Positions 13,759-26,939 of a DNA stretch of 64,000 bases are shown here, in pieces. Position numbers and translations under genes: made by a program. The notes beneath the pieces were generated by a model. It was not told where the DNA came from and made no database searches. It was given only the letters and a program-made list of their open reading frames with translations. Location: contig CM068320.1 of the NCBI GenBank assembly GCA_034766995.1, positions 11,375,687 to 11,439,686 of the forward strand. Reading direction: 5' to 3'. This DNA is from Acanthacorydalis orientalis. Taxonomy: Eukaryota > Arthropoda > Insecta > Megaloptera > Corydalidae. How positions within the stretch are numbered: the stretch's first letter is position 1; each line of letters begins with the position of its first letter.

Positions 13759-15216
13759 ACAGTTATAGAGCTATAGTTAGGGATACAGAAAGAAATAGAT
13801 AAGAAGATATTGATTTTGATTTACAAGATGATTATGATTTGTAGCATTAAAACGCATTCATAAGTATTTTTTAAAGTATTTAAATTAATTTCCTTGTTAA
13901 AAAAGGAGTTTTTAATTCATAATTTTTTTTAAAAAAAAATGCTTCCTGTTTACTATGTCATACAGTTATTTTCATTTGTATTCGGATTCTAATATTATTA
14001 AAATCAGAAAATATTCTGAAATTTTATTTTTAACTAAACACTTATGGTTTGGTATTATTTATAGTCAAATTGAAAAGTTTATGAAACGTAAGGTAAACTA
14101 AAAATAAAATAAAAATAATATTTTATATCCCTTGTGATTAATCTACTAATATTTTTTTTGAAAAAAACACTCCATTCATTCAATCATGCTTGTTTGTAAC
14201 AGCACTATGCAAATATACTTTATTAAAAATATTTTTTCATAATAAACCCGTTCTAGTCCAATCAAATAACATTAACTTATTCTTTTTTTGAAAACTCTGA
14301 TTCAGTTATATTGATTCTTTAGTCTTTATTATTTAATTAAAATAAAATATGTAAATAAATGGGATACAATATTTTCATAAATTCTACTTTTTAAAAATAA
14401 CCGTTAATATTTATTTTATACTGATTATAGACATATTTTTCACCGAATAGTATTTTTATTAAAAATAATTGTTTTATTTTCCAGAGTACCTTTTATTTTT
14501 GTTCTCATACAAATCCTGTAAGTTACGCTTAAGTTCGTTTCTTGTTCTAAGATGACGAGAGTCAAGATCGATCGTAGGAGGAATGAAACCACACAAAACT
14601 TAGATTTTGCATATGACAACAAAAACATTTTATACAAAAGTTCGTTCTAGAAAACCAAGCTTATGTGTATTATTCTTTCCCTTATTCAATTTTATCTTGA
14701 AAATCTTTTATGAAAGATGTTGTTGTAATACAATTAAAAAAAACATAATAAGTTCTTTCTAAACTATAACGCTGTTATTTAAAAAAAACATTGTTAACTC
14801 AAAAACTTTTTATAATGGCGGTGTTTAATTTTATATATAAAATGCTTTTGAAAGTGGTATTATCACGTACAGTCTAGTTGGCTAGTATTGAATTACTGTT
14901 TCTTTAAATATTTTTTCAGAAAAAAAATTTAAGCTCTCCATTCACTCGTTTATATGTCAGCAAATATATCTGTGAGCCGCTCGACAAAATATGTTCAAGT
15001 AATATGTGGGCAATGTGAATTGAACTATGAGCCAGTCAGGATCAATCTCACCAGATAGTTTGAAATATTATATATGTATAAAAAAAATTTACAGCTACTA
15101 TTTCATTAGCCTTTTTTAAACAAATAAAAGATGAAAAACTTTGGAACAAACAGTACTTAAGAAGATTATATCAACGTCGTCTGAATTTGAAAACTATTGC
15201 CTATAAACAGGATTTC
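13759..15216. other. AT-rich non-coding DNA
   Basis: No gene is supported. Near 14931-15010 a pyrimidine tract ending in CAG is followed by about 25 open codons, but there is no good donor site and no family signature, so no exon is called. Confidence 0.6.
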
Positions 15217-15345
15217 TTAACACTAGATTTACGGGTATCGGCTGTATACCTATTTTTACTGAAATCCGTCTTTTTGACGAGTAAATTAAAATTCATTTTT
15301 TTGTAAATATTTTTATCTTATATCAATAAATTTCTATTAACAGTT

Positions 15346-16047
15346 TTATTCAGTACATTTTTTACATATAAACTCCATTTTGAATGTACATTTTCCGCAT
15401 ACATACTTGTTACACTCAATACAAATATTGTTAGACCTATTTTTCTTACATAATCCGATTTGGCAAGACTTTCGTACATTAAGATTTTGTATAATTGGCA
15501 ATGAATTGGAACTAGTATTTTGTTCGTCGCGAAAATCACAGCCTAGTTCTTCAGCCAGTTGAAATATAAAATTCTTTCCAGATGTGTTTACCCCAGTGGT
15601 CTCTTTATACAATACCCAGCTATTGATGATTGCCAAATCTAAAATGTTATAAAACACTTGAAGGGACCATCTACGGAACCCTGCTTTCATGCTATATTTT
15701 CTAGCCATTTGGTCTACAACAGCCACCCCAAACTTGGTTTGGTTGTAAAATGTGACTGTTTCAGTGACATTTTTAGCATTACCTTCTATTTTGACATTTT
15801 TATATTTAGAACTGAGCAATAATACCTTTTTGTTTGGCGTGAATTTGTAAACTGTGAGAACGTAGTCATCTGATTTATAAAGTTTTGTTGAAAATTGGAT
15901 CATAATATCCTTCTTAGCCTTTGCAATTTTTGGTAATTCTCTTCTGTTTGCACGTATAGTCCCACAAGAGTTGTTTTTTTTTGCAAGAAACTTTTTTTGC
16001 AAGAAAAATGCTTGTGAAAATATTGTGAGTAATAGTGTTTCTTCCAC
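15346..16047 (-). pseudogene. piggyBac-like transposase, C-terminal part
   Basis: A 233-codon open frame. Residues 28-39 read CGTIRANRRELP, the conserved segment after the second catalytic region of piggyBac transposases. Residues 102-114 read NQTKFGVAVVDQM, whose Asp112 corresponds to the third catalytic Asp. The C-terminus carries a cysteine-rich domain with Cys at 195, 200, 209, 212, 217, 220, 228 and 231, resembling the cross-brace zinc domain that binds element ends in this family. The first two catalytic Asp residues are missing because an internal deletion joins this part to the N-terminal region near 16045. The apparent start Met lies at that deletion and is not the native start. Confidence 0.9.
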
Positions 16048-16059
16048 GGCCTAAATTCT

Positions 16060-16415
16060 ATGCTTCATACGCCCCTCGGGCATACAAAATCGCTAGAAAA
16101 GCTCGTAATTGTGACTTTGTAACCACCCAATCTCTTTCTAAACCTTTATGCGCCCCATTTCAGTACATATTTTGATATACTCAATCATACCTTCATCATT
16201 TATCAGTTCAAATTCGCTACTTACATTTCCAAGCGTAATATTTTTTTTTGGGTACGCTGTTGGTCCTGGCACATCTTTGAACATACTATAAGCTGGTAAT
16301 CTTCCACAACCTCCACCTTCTTCTAATGTTTTCCGTAAAGTTCCATCAAGAGAACTTGTCGATCGAATTGTCTTCGTTACTATAGATATCAGCAGCTTCT
16401 ATATCAATTTCGCTC
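16060..16415 (-). pseudogene. piggyBac-like transposase, broken N-terminal core
   Basis: Minus-strand reading in shifting frames gives GPTAYPKKNITLG, then FELINDEGMIEYIK, then DWVVTKSQLRAFLAILYARG. This order matches the start of the piggyBac transposase domain, which reaches its first alpha-helical block before the first catalytic Asp. Frameshifts occur at least twice. The match stops at ARGAYEA, immediately before the deletion. Confidence 0.7.
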
Positions 16416-16637
16416 TCAGGATCTGAAATAATACGCATCTTTTTCTTTTGCGATATATGTTATGAAATTTTCATCATCACTGTCATCAGAATCTACAATT
16501 TTGTTGATCATGTTGCTAATTTCTTCCTCGCTTTCACATAGTTCGGTAACACTTGAATCAGAATACGATCCAGATATGTCTTCATCTGTACTCGTTAGTT
16601 TTTTTATCAATTCAATATCTTTTCGTGACTTATCCAT
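16416..16637 (-). pseudogene. piggyBac-like transposase, acidic N-terminus
   Basis: A 73-codon open frame starting with Met at 16637 (MDKSRKDIELIKKL) and rich in Ser, Asp and Glu, including DSDDSDDENF. Acidic disordered N-termini of this kind are usual in piggyBac transposases. Position, strand and spacing fit the start of the gene whose C-terminal part is at 15346-16047. It is separated from the next segment by a stop. Confidence 0.7.
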
Positions 16638-17268
16638 AATACCTAGCCAAGTAGGCAGAACATAAATATAAAAAAATATTTCTTTATGGATAGATTTTCA
16701 AACTACCTTGAAAAATTCAAATCTTTGTTTAGTAAATAAACTCCACTTCCTTTTCTGCAAAATTCACTTTTGAAATAATCACTAACTTGCTCTAATTGTA
16801 TTATAAATAACAAGTTCAGCCTCACTAAATTTCCAAATATCACATCCTTTCTTTGCAAACTGCACAGTTGAAATTATCATTAGTGATATGATAAGGTTTG
16901 CTCTTTTTGTAAACAAATAGTTCAAAGCTGTTTGTTTACGTACTCGCTGCTAAACAGCCGTTATTTGTTTCGTTTTTATTTTTCCTTACTCACTTTAATT
17001 TCATTTTTGTTATTCCACAACAATTGAAACGATTGATTGTAAATTAATCAACCCGTCAATTTGACAGATTTTCGTAAAAATAGGTATACAACATATAGAA
17101 ATAAGAAAATATAAGTTTTTGGGATAAAAGAGTGGAGATATATATTCACTACATTATTCATTAAAAACCAACATATAATAACTAAAAAATAGTATTTACA
17201 TGTTCGGAATTTTTAAGCATGAAATCAGAAACCCGTCAAATTGTCAGGTTCCGTAAATCTAGTGATAA

Positions 17269-18006
17269 ATACTTATTGGAATATTCTTTATTCTTTACAT
17301 TCAACGATCCAGAATATTAATGAGAAAATTCAATAAACTCTTCTCAAAAATATTCGTTTTCTCTAAAATACATCTTTCCTTCACTAATTGCATTAAATTC
17401 TCAATTACGTTAGATACGAGCATGCAACTGTATAGAAACACGTTCAAGCAGGTTCATACTTAGCGAACTTCACAAATACTCGAGCGGCTAGAGTTGTTTC
17501 TTAACCAAAATCGTCACAAGTTCTCTCTAACAAGTTTATATCTAACTGAGGGACGGGAAGTTTTTATCAGAAACTGTTAAAGCGATTTCACACGAGCATT
17601 TTTGTTGTTACAATATGTCACATAGCTGGAAATATATCAGTTAATAAAAACATTATACCGACTTTATACGAACATATCAGTTGACAAAAATGTATTTATA
17701 GTTATTTAAATACATTTTGTGATATTAAAAACGCTCTTACGAAACAGCTTTTAATTAATATATTAAAAAAAACGTTCACGAATTCTTCAAGTTAATTCGT
17801 CAAAGTTTTGTATTAATTAAAATTTCAAGCCTGTTTAGAACCATTCATATCAAGAGCAGAAATTTCTTTAAAGACAAAGTCTATAGTAATGTCATTTTCT
17901 TTATTTTAGTCTCTTACTGAATACAAAATAAGAAGAAAAGAATTGTTTCAGAAAACATGATTGTAATTCTATTTCAAGTTTCACGACTCCATTATAATAA
18001 AATATT
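17269..18006. other. Non-coding, slightly GC-richer pocket
   Basis: Segment 17400-17580 contains several CpG dinucleotides and CTCGAGCGGCTAGAG, unlike its surroundings. No ORF, terminal repeat or RNA signature was found. Confidence 0.5.
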
Positions 18007-18186
18007 TGGTTGGTGTAAAAATAATGGCGGTTTTTATCATTTTAAGTTTGGCGCCGATTTTTTGAGTTACCGTTATCTTTTGTTACTGTCATCATTGTAA
18101 ACAATGAAATTAGCACTACTGATTTTAGCTCGTGTCTATCGTTTTCATTCTTTAGAACTGTTGTATAGAACCTCTTAAATTAGTAA

Positions 18187-19257
18187 TGGAAAAAACACAT
18201 TCGCGTGATTTTGTTGTATGAGTTAAATTGGGACGTAAAGCAACAATAAGTTGATATTTCAAGCGTATATATATATGCTTGAAATACCAACTTGTTTTTG
18301 AGGTAGGGTCAATTAGTGAACGTAAATTTCATCACTGGTTCCAAAAAATTCATAATGAAATGAAAATTTTGTTGATGAAAAGAGTTTTAGACGTCATTCA
18401 GCTATGGACAATAATGATTTAAGAACCATTCTTGAAGTAGACCCACGTAAAACAATTCGAAAGGTGTCAGAAAAACTAAATATTGATTATTAAACAGTTA
18501 TTCGACATTTGAGCCTACTTGGAAAAACAAAAAAGCTGGATAAATGGGTACCGTATGAATTAAACGAACATCAAGCAATTCGTGCAATTCGGCGATACAA
18601 AATCTGCTCTTCGCTCGTTTGTGCAACAAAAATAATCCATTTATTGATCGCATTGTCACATGTGATGAAAAGTGGATTCTGAACAACAATCGGAAACGTT
18701 TATCACAGTGAATAGATCGAGGAGAAGCACCAAAACAGTTTCCTGAACCGAAGCTTCATGAAAAAAAGATTATGATCACTATTTGGTGACCGAAAAGTGA
18801 CATCATTCACTACAACTTCTGCATACAACTTCTGAAATCACAGTGAAACAATAACAGCAGAAACATATTGTCAGGAAATTTCAAAAATGCATGGGAAGTT
18901 GCATCGTATACGGCCAGCATTAGTCAATCGAAGAAGACCAATTCCTTTTTATGACAACGCCCGACCACTCCTCTCACAAATGACAATGGCAATGATAAAA
19001 AAATTAAATGAACTGGGTTATGAAACCTTACCTCACCCACCTTATTTTACAGACCTGTCTCCAAAAAATTATCATTTTATTAAACATTTAAGAAATTTCT
19101 TATGAGAGAATGTTTTTAAAGATCGAGCATCAGCTCAAAGCACTTTCAATGAATTCAATAATTCCAGGATTCCACAATTCTATCTTGTAGGAATAAACAA
19201 ACTTGTTTCCCGTTGGAAGAAATGTATGCAGGCCAATGGTCTTTATTTTGATTCATA
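18187..19257 (+). pseudogene. Mariner transposase pseudogene (family M, copy 1)
   Basis: The ATG at 18187 starts MEKTHSRDFVV followed by a stop. Later segments are recognisable: LGRKAT (HTH), DPRKTIRKVSEKLNID, LDKWVPYELNEHQ (linker before the catalytic domain), TCDEKWIL (first catalytic Asp intact), APKQFPEPKLHEKKIMIT, FYDNARPLLSQ (second Asp intact), and LSPKNYHFIKHL, where the third Asp has become Asn. Multiple stops and frame changes exist. Copy 2 has the opposite defect: its third Asp is kept and its second lost. Confidence 0.9.
18248..18293. repeat. TA-centred palindrome inside mariner
   Basis: The arms AAGTTGATATTTCAAGC and GCTTGAAATACCAACTT, with TA bases between them, pair at 21 of 23 positions. 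In the sister copy (around 62985) the corresponding bases are GAAACTGCTT with no palindrome, so the left arm is an inserted inverted copy of the right arm. Confidence 0.9.
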
Positions 19258-19786
19258 AATATAATTTCTAACTGATATATCCGTCTTTATACTCAATACG
19301 TAAAAACCGCAATTATTTTTGCACCAACCTGCTATATACTCATATATTTTTTCAGACAAGTTTGCTTTAATTTTTCACTTGTGATCATTCTTACTTATGA
19401 AAAATTGATAAAGTTAATCTTTAATGAAATTGTTTTTATGCAGAATATATTAAATTGTTTACAGATTTCATATTGACAGTTTAAAAACCAATGTGACAGC
19501 TACGGTTTACAAAATATTATAAACATTATATCAATGGCAATTACTATTAAAATTTACTACTTACTCGAATTGAAATTAAAGATAAGATTTAAAATTTATT
19601 AATTTTTTTTCTGTAGCAAAAGACCAATTTTCATTTACATATTTTAAAATACTTTAATAATAAAAACTTTGTCACAGTGACATAGAGAAAAAAATGATTT
19701 TTTATGAGTTTTTGTCAATTGAACTAAAAAAATAAAAAAAATAATTAAATAATTTTACACCTCAAATTTAGTTCAATTGTTACTGG

Positions 19787-19898
<112 letters not shown>

Positions 19899-20387
19899 GT
19901 AATGTATATGTATGTGCATACAATATCCCTTACTAAATGCATTCATGTTAAATCAACAAAGACATTTGACTGATAAGTAATTAAATATATTACGACTTAC
20001 TTTAATTAATATTACAAGTATTTATCCAAATTTCATCGCGACAACGCCCGCTAAAGAGTTAAACGAGCAAAGAAACATGTGTTTATATAGGCCGTAGGCT
20101 TACACGACCAGTAACCTTAGACAGATATTGATTCCACGTAGATTTCGTCCAACAAAGATAAATGGGCCATTTTAAATATATTTTATGGTTGGTTTTCAAG
20201 TCATCTTCGTGTCTAATAAACCGCAATTCATATACTCTCACTTATTCATTGTCCGCAGTTATCTTTGAAAAGAACCAGGGTACACGTTTATACACGCACA
20301 CATTCATGTAAACACATACACATGTGCATAAACGATAAATATATGCTTTATGTAGATACGTATACGTACTCAAAATGCACACATACG

Positions 20388-20408
20388 CGTACACACACAC
20401 ATATATAT

Positions 20409-20484
<76 letters not shown>

Positions 20485-20487
20485 ATA
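20388..20487. repeat. Compound (CA)n-(TA)n-(TG)n microsatellite
   Basis: A short CA array leads into about 70 bases of TA and closes with GTGTGTG. The overlapping ORFs on the plus strand are repeat translations. Confidence 0.95.
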
Positions 20488-21231
20488 AAACCCTTAACTA
20501 AAATATACTACATATTCCTATATGTATCTCTTTGTCATACATACGTATTTAATTATAATTGTATATATTTTCATGAATGTAAAAGATGGCGATATGACAT
20601 ACTCAGCTGAAAATATGTTTTATTTTCGTCTCGCTACGGCGTAAAGCTATTTATAGTACAGCCTGTTGCATATAAAAGTGTAATATTGGTTTCCATACCG
20701 TTATATTAATACTAAGGAATTTTATAATTAATATTGAATAATTTACAGCGAATAAATTGACTAATAAAACGATAAAATAACGTAGTATTTTTTTACTGAA
20801 TAATTTCAATTTTATCTTTGTAGAAAATTAAGTTCTAGTCTATAATATTTTTTTAGTATTTTTATTGTTTTCTATGAAAGGAATATATAATTTCTTGTTT
20901 TATTTCCACTTCCTTTTTTTAACTGCTACTATATAGTACAATTATCTATTCTTAACGCATACTATTCTGATAAAAAGTATATTATACACTTAGAATTACA
21001 TATGATGATAAAAAATATTAATAAATAAATATATATATATATATATATATACACTTTAACCTGATTTAAAAATAAATTCAACAGTAAACATTTTTGATTA
21101 TACCCACTTTTTTGAAATAAAATGTTTAATAACTTCATATCACAAATTTAGAAAAACTATCATATATAACATTTTGTAAGGAAATATTTAAATTATACGA
21201 ATTGTTTATTATTGAAAAAACTGAGCAAACA

Positions 21232-21234
<3 letters not shown>

Positions 21235-21287
<53 letters not shown>
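21235..21287. repeat. (TA)n microsatellite
   Basis: A pure tract of about 52 bases, followed closely by ATTATATATGAGAGA. Confidence 0.95.
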
Positions 21288-21294
<7 letters not shown>

Positions 21295-21493
21295 GAGAGA
21301 AGTAAATTATGAATTTAATATATTCTTGATTTTTAAATAAAATTGTAACTTCGTATAATTATAAATTAAGAAATATTATCATAATTTGTTTATATTATTA
21401 GGTGGGCAGGTATTAGGTATAGGTATTATTTACTTATAACAGCAGTATCTTATGATTACACGATGGAATAATGGGTTGTTTTTTTCTCTTTTC

Positions 21494-21546
<53 letters not shown>

Positions 21547-21989
21547 GAATTTTAAAACCATGTGTACACAATTAAAAACAAGTAGATGTGGCAGTAGGAG
21601 AGACGTAAGAATGTCCATTACTTATTTACTGTATCTAAAATCAGTACATTCTAAATTAATCCTTTTACTTTGTATATATTTACGTGTAGAAAAATGATAT
21701 TTATATGGAAATATTCCAAACATTCAATTGCATTCCTGTCCATTGGTTATAAAATTTAAATTGTAATAAAAGAGAGAAACACCATTTTTCAAAAAACATT
21801 GTATTTGGGTATATTTCAGATGGTTATGGAGTTTATCATCTAAGGAATAAGTTCTTAAAAAGACTTATATTTCACCTGTGTTTTTATGAAGCGAGTTTAT
21901 ATAGATATACGACAAACAAATTTTTTATAAATATTTTCTCACTTTAGTAGTCAACTTGTTACTGTTACTACCTCGGTCCACTTTAACCG

Positions 21990-22033
<44 letters not shown>

Positions 22034-22065
22034 TACATATATCTCAAAAAATAATATAATGTTAA

Positions 22066-22069
<4 letters not shown>

Positions 22070-22142
<73 letters not shown>

Positions 22143-22157
22143 CATACATACATACAG
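22070..22157. repeat. (TA)n-(CATA)n microsatellite
   Basis: A TA tract with one CATA step ends in about five CATA units. A similar TA tract lies 40 bases upstream at 21991-22031. Confidence 0.93.
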
Positions 22158-22236
22158 ACTAATAATAATAATATTCATAATTTCCATTTTTTTAAGAATT
22201 GTGATGATTGTGTTCGATTGAATGTCTTTTTAAATA

Positions 22237-22835
22237 TTAGGCTGGTAGAAAAATAAATCCGGTTTATGGCCCTCAGATTCCTATACATTTTTTTAATTTA
22301 AGTGGTTTTAAGTAGTCCATAACTATTTGATGACTAAAGCCTTTTTAACTTCTGTGCAAGCTCTAGAATTGTTCTACGAGGTTCTGATTCAACTAATTCC
22401 TTCAGTTAGTCGTTATAAACTAGAGAAGGAGGCCTGCGACCTTCTTCATCTTAAAGGCTTTCGTCCCCAGTATGAAATTTTTGGAACCACCATTTCACCA
22501 TACGTTCCTTAACAGTACCCACACCAAGAACATCGTTTTGTCTACGAGCAGTTTTTGCTGCTTTACCACCCGTTTCGAACTCATATAAAAATGCTGTTAT
22601 GTATTTCTTTTCCGTATTTAATTTACTATCGCAATTTGAAGCAAAATTAAGGATAAAACCGCAGTCGATGTTACCAAAATACGGACCGAAAAATGCACTT
22701 AAAATGATGTTAACTTAAATACGATGAAATAACACATTAGAAAAAATTGTGAAAAGGTGAGAATTACAAAAAAAAAACAACAGAAAGAACTAAAAATTAA
22801 AAAATAAAAAAACATTTATTTTCGTAACAACTTAA
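22237..22835 (-). mobile_element. HTH-only mariner deletion derivative D2
   Basis: The left end TTAGGCTGGTAGAAAAATAA is clear. The right end CGTAACAACTTAA is degenerate. Length is about 0.6 kb. Minus-strand reading gives VGTVKERMVKWWFQKFHTGD, then DEEGRRPPS, then VESEPRRTILELAQKL, interrupted by stops. It shares the deletion junction next to the left end with D1 and D4 (a motif close to TCATATACTTTTTT). It encodes no catalytic residues. Confidence 0.85.
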
Positions 22836-23174
22836 TACTTTGACATAATTTCCATAATTATATTTCCACAATTTTGTGTATTTCTATCATATGATTTTAA
22901 ATCTCAGAAAAACCATCAAACCCAGCAATGAAAAAACCCATTCCCTGCCTCAAATTATTTAAAAGAAAATTACCTTCTACAAGAGAATTATTTACATAAC
23001 ATGAAAAACAACACAAATATAAGGCATGTAAGCAATGACGAAGTGTTCTATATACTCACATGCTTCGTTATAATTACTATTTTAGGTATTCATTTCATCT
23101 CAAGTGTTAGTTAGTCATAAAGGAGAATGAGCGGTATATAAAATGACTTTCTTGGAGATATATTCTTACAAATA

Positions 23175-23223
<49 letters not shown>

Positions 23224-23899
23224 TCTTATCAGTATTCAAAATTTCTCATAATACTTCATAAAAAGTAGAATATTGTATTATGAATATTGTATTATATTGT
23301 ATTATAATATACAAGTACATTGCGTTCTAATAATTTCATGTCATAAATGAATGAAGTTAGATTTCAATTGTATGTGTATATATATATATATATATACATA
23401 TATATATGTTTTTGTTTAATAATAATTGAATATAAAATATAATTATTCACAAAAACATTTTTGAAAATGATTTTTTATAATTATGAAAAGAAAATGCAGT
23501 AATGTTGCCATCTACTTTCACATTCATTTACTATGAAAATACCTTTGGTTCGTTTCCATTCTGATAAAATTCTGTAAGTTTACTTATATGCAATTCTTAA
23601 TTATTTTATAAATTCCATACTAAAATGGTTGAGAAATAATTATCGCCTTAAAAATATTGAATCGATATAATCGTCTAGAAAAATCAATAAAACATGTATA
23701 CTAAATAGAAATTTCCCGAAATATAAAATTTTCCAGTAGGTGGCAACACAACATAGAGTAATCTATTGCTCACACTTTTTGGTTTGAATATAAAGTAAAG
23801 AAGGTTTAGAAATTAGATTAAAATAGCATTTTGCATACAATTTTTTTTCAGTGGTGCTAAAACTGATAATTTTTGTGTTATTATCGTTGAGTGTAATAA

Positions 23900-23942
<43 letters not shown>

Positions 23943-25491
23943 CCAATTATGTTCCAATATGAAAAATAAATTGAAAAATACAAGAATTTGTTAAAGAAAA
24001 TTGTCAAAATTTTATCTTTTACTATATACTTTAATACAGCATTAAAATGTTTACATGCATTGTTTCATTTTCATTAATTTTATGCATTTATTTACACAAT
24101 TTTCTTTCAATTAATAATTTTTCATAACAAATTGAAACATTAAAATCACAAATGTTAAAATCCAAAAAAATAAAAATTATATTATTTTTTGATTAACTTC
24201 AATTTTATTTCATATTTTAACTTCATTTTATGTAATTCTTCACTTTTCATATGTGATTTCAATTTTACTTCAATCATATGTTTTAATTCAATTTATAGTA
24301 AATTTTGTAATATTTTCTCGTTACTAAAAAATTCATTTGTTAATTCTGTTATGCTAATTTCAATACTTCCGAAACTTCAAATTTTGTTTTTAAAAGTAAA
24401 TAAATTAAAGTCTAAAACAATTTTTCTTAATACGGGGTTGACTTTGAGAATAAAATATTTTTGCAGTCAATGATATTAATATTTGGGATTACCTATACTT
24501 TTTTTCATAATAAACATACACATATAATAACAAAAATTAATAACTAGTCCCAAATTTTTATTAAAATTGCCGACTTACTTTATTAATTTAGTTCTATTTT
24601 GTTATTAATATGAAATATGGTGCTAGCCTTAAATTTAATCAAATTATCTTTTCTAATATCCCATTAAAACTAAATAAAAATGTCCTATATATACATACAT
24701 ATACATATATATATATTTATATATACATACATATATATATATATATACATTTAGGTATATACATGATCTTAGAAATATTTTTAAGGAGAAAATTTTATAA
24801 TACATAAGGCAAATAGTTACTTTATAATGAAGATAATATTGTGAGGCTAAAACATGTTGGTTATCTGTCATTTTCAATGTTTATATCTAATTAAAATGCA
24901 CTTTATTCTGTCTGATCCAAAAACTAAATAACAATATGCCAGCATAAACAGTGGTTTTTAATTAATAGCTTACTTTTGATATCTATAAAATATATATAAA
25001 CCACTGTTAACAAATATTAATTTCATACTGAGCATTAATTTAAAAATCGTTATTAATATTAAAAACAAAAGAATAAATATGTATCTGTTTTAAACTTAAC
25101 TTATTAAAAATATAATATTATTAAGTGGGTTTATTATAAAGAAAATGTGCATAAACGACAGCTTGACGGATTACTATTACAAAAATAAAATATATTTTTC
25201 GAATTAAACTTCTAGCTTGTAAATATAAACTATTGAAAATTAGTAATTTGAATATTAATTTATATATTACTTAATAGTTATCATGTTTATGAATAATTCT
25301 CTAAAATTTATACGTTTATTTCTACTTCAGTAAGTTTTTGTGAAAGAAAAGTAATATAAAGTTAAAATAATATACAGTTTTTCTTTTAAAAAATATTAAA
25401 ATTCAAACCATGTCTCTAAAATGAACATTAAATTTCTGTAGAGTTTAATCAAATACGTTCCATATATTAAAATAAAATTTATCAATGTATG

Positions 25492-25550
<59 letters not shown>

Positions 25551-25661
25551 GTTCAACTTCCACCTAAATTACTATATTTCCAGTACATTAGGTGACCGGA
25601 ATTTGAAACCAAAAACACTTTATCGTAAATGGCCTACAATATTTGAGCACACTATGTGTTA

Positions 25662-25725
<64 letters not shown>

Positions 25726-26171
25726 GAATTACTATGGAAACCATAAATAAGATCTTTAATAGAAAACATAAAATTATAAGAATTTTAGTATGACAAACAA
25801 TAATCAAATTAAAATATTACATATTTTTGAAAAAAAACTAATTAATTTTCATGTAACATTTCAAATTTCGTATAAAATAACTTTAAGTTTCGAAAATGCA
25901 CAACACAAATAAAAAATAATTAAAAAAGTGAATGTAAACAACAATTTTTCTGAACTGTATATTCTTTTTCAAGTAGTATCAAATTTAAATAGTTATTAAT
26001 TTGAAAAATCATGTTAAATCAAAATTTACTCAGATAACAATTTTATACCAATGTTTTTATATATTATCAAAAATATAGTGAATTTCTTCCCTGTTGCAAT
26101 TCATAGTATCTTGATATAAAAAAATAAAATATGGACTCTAATCACAATTCAAAACATTTCTTTTTATTTTA

Positions 26172-26341
<170 letters not shown>

Positions 26342-26618
26342 AGAAAGAATTTGTTACTGACACATTTTAAAGTAATAAGTTTTAAAAAAATTATTTAATC
26401 AGTGATATTTCTCTATATCTGAACAGAAATTATTCTATTCTTAATATAAATAACCATAGCATGAATTATATAAAAATATTCCGGAATTTGTAAAGAAATT
26501 CTAGTGTTCAAAACGAAAAAATATGTTATTAGGTGTAAATTTGTATTCAAATATATTTTTTTAAAATTGTACAAAACTGTAAATTTTAATATATACTGTA
26601 ATTTATTTTTTTATTGCG

Positions 26619-26685
26619 CTGCATATATAATAAGGAGTCATTCTTTTAAATAAGGTAACAAATAGGATTTAATGAAAAAATTAGC
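26619..26685. repeat. Dispersed repeat, copy a
   Basis: About 60 bases including GTCATTCTTTTAAATAAGG and GATTTAATGAAAAAATTA match a segment at 48414-48480 in the same orientation. No ends or coding capacity are apparent. Confidence 0.6.
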
Positions 26686-26793
26686 ATGATAATGATTTTT
26701 TTCGATGATAGAAGCATATATTTTATATCTTTCAAGTAAAAATATTTTTATTCAGTTTTTATCTTTAAAAGTGTATATAATTGTATATAAAAT

Positions 26794-26796
<3 letters not shown>

Positions 26797-26862
<66 letters not shown>

Positions 26863-26883
26863 GTATTTATGTATATATGTATA

Positions 26884-26938
<55 letters not shown>
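26797..26938. repeat. (TA)n-(TATG)n microsatellite
   Basis: A TA array with repeated GTATGTATG and GTATATATG interruptions ends in about 50 pure TA bases. Confidence 0.95.

Positions 26939-26939
<1 letters not shown>

Larger units (their letters stand above)
15221..17264 (-). mobile_element. piggyBac-like element, internally deleted
   Basis: The terminal repeats are 14 bp and perfect: CACTAGATTTACGG at 15221-15234 and its inverse at 17251-17264. The left flank is TTAA (15217-15220), the classic piggyBac target duplication; the right flank is ATAA, one substitution away. Subterminal inverted repeats also exist: GTATACCTATTTTTAC near 15243 and GTAAAAATAGGTATAC near 17073. A CCCGTCAA-type motif occurs twice near the right end (17059 and 17232). 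Length is 2044 bp and the transposase reads on the minus strand. Confidence 0.92.
18007..19331 (+). mobile_element. Mariner family M, copy 1 (near full length)
   Basis: The left end TGGTTGGTGTAAAAATAATG and the right end CAATTATTTTTGCACCAACC form the inverted terminal repeats. At about 1.32 kb this is the usual length for a complete mariner. It aligns along its length with the copy at 62726-63908. It carries a 46-base TA-centred palindrome at 18248-18293 that the other copy lacks. Confidence 0.92.

Noticed and set aside
15380..15562. 60-codon plus-strand ORF, and the 73-codon minus-strand ORF at 15318-15539
   Set aside because: Both overlap the piggyBac-like C-terminal frame, which has family motifs; these are other-frame shadows.
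24947..25018. Possible microRNA hairpin (AAACAGTGGTTT paired with AAACCACTGTT)
   Set aside because: Only about 12 paired bases with a 50-base AT loop; a miRNA precursor needs a longer imperfect stem.
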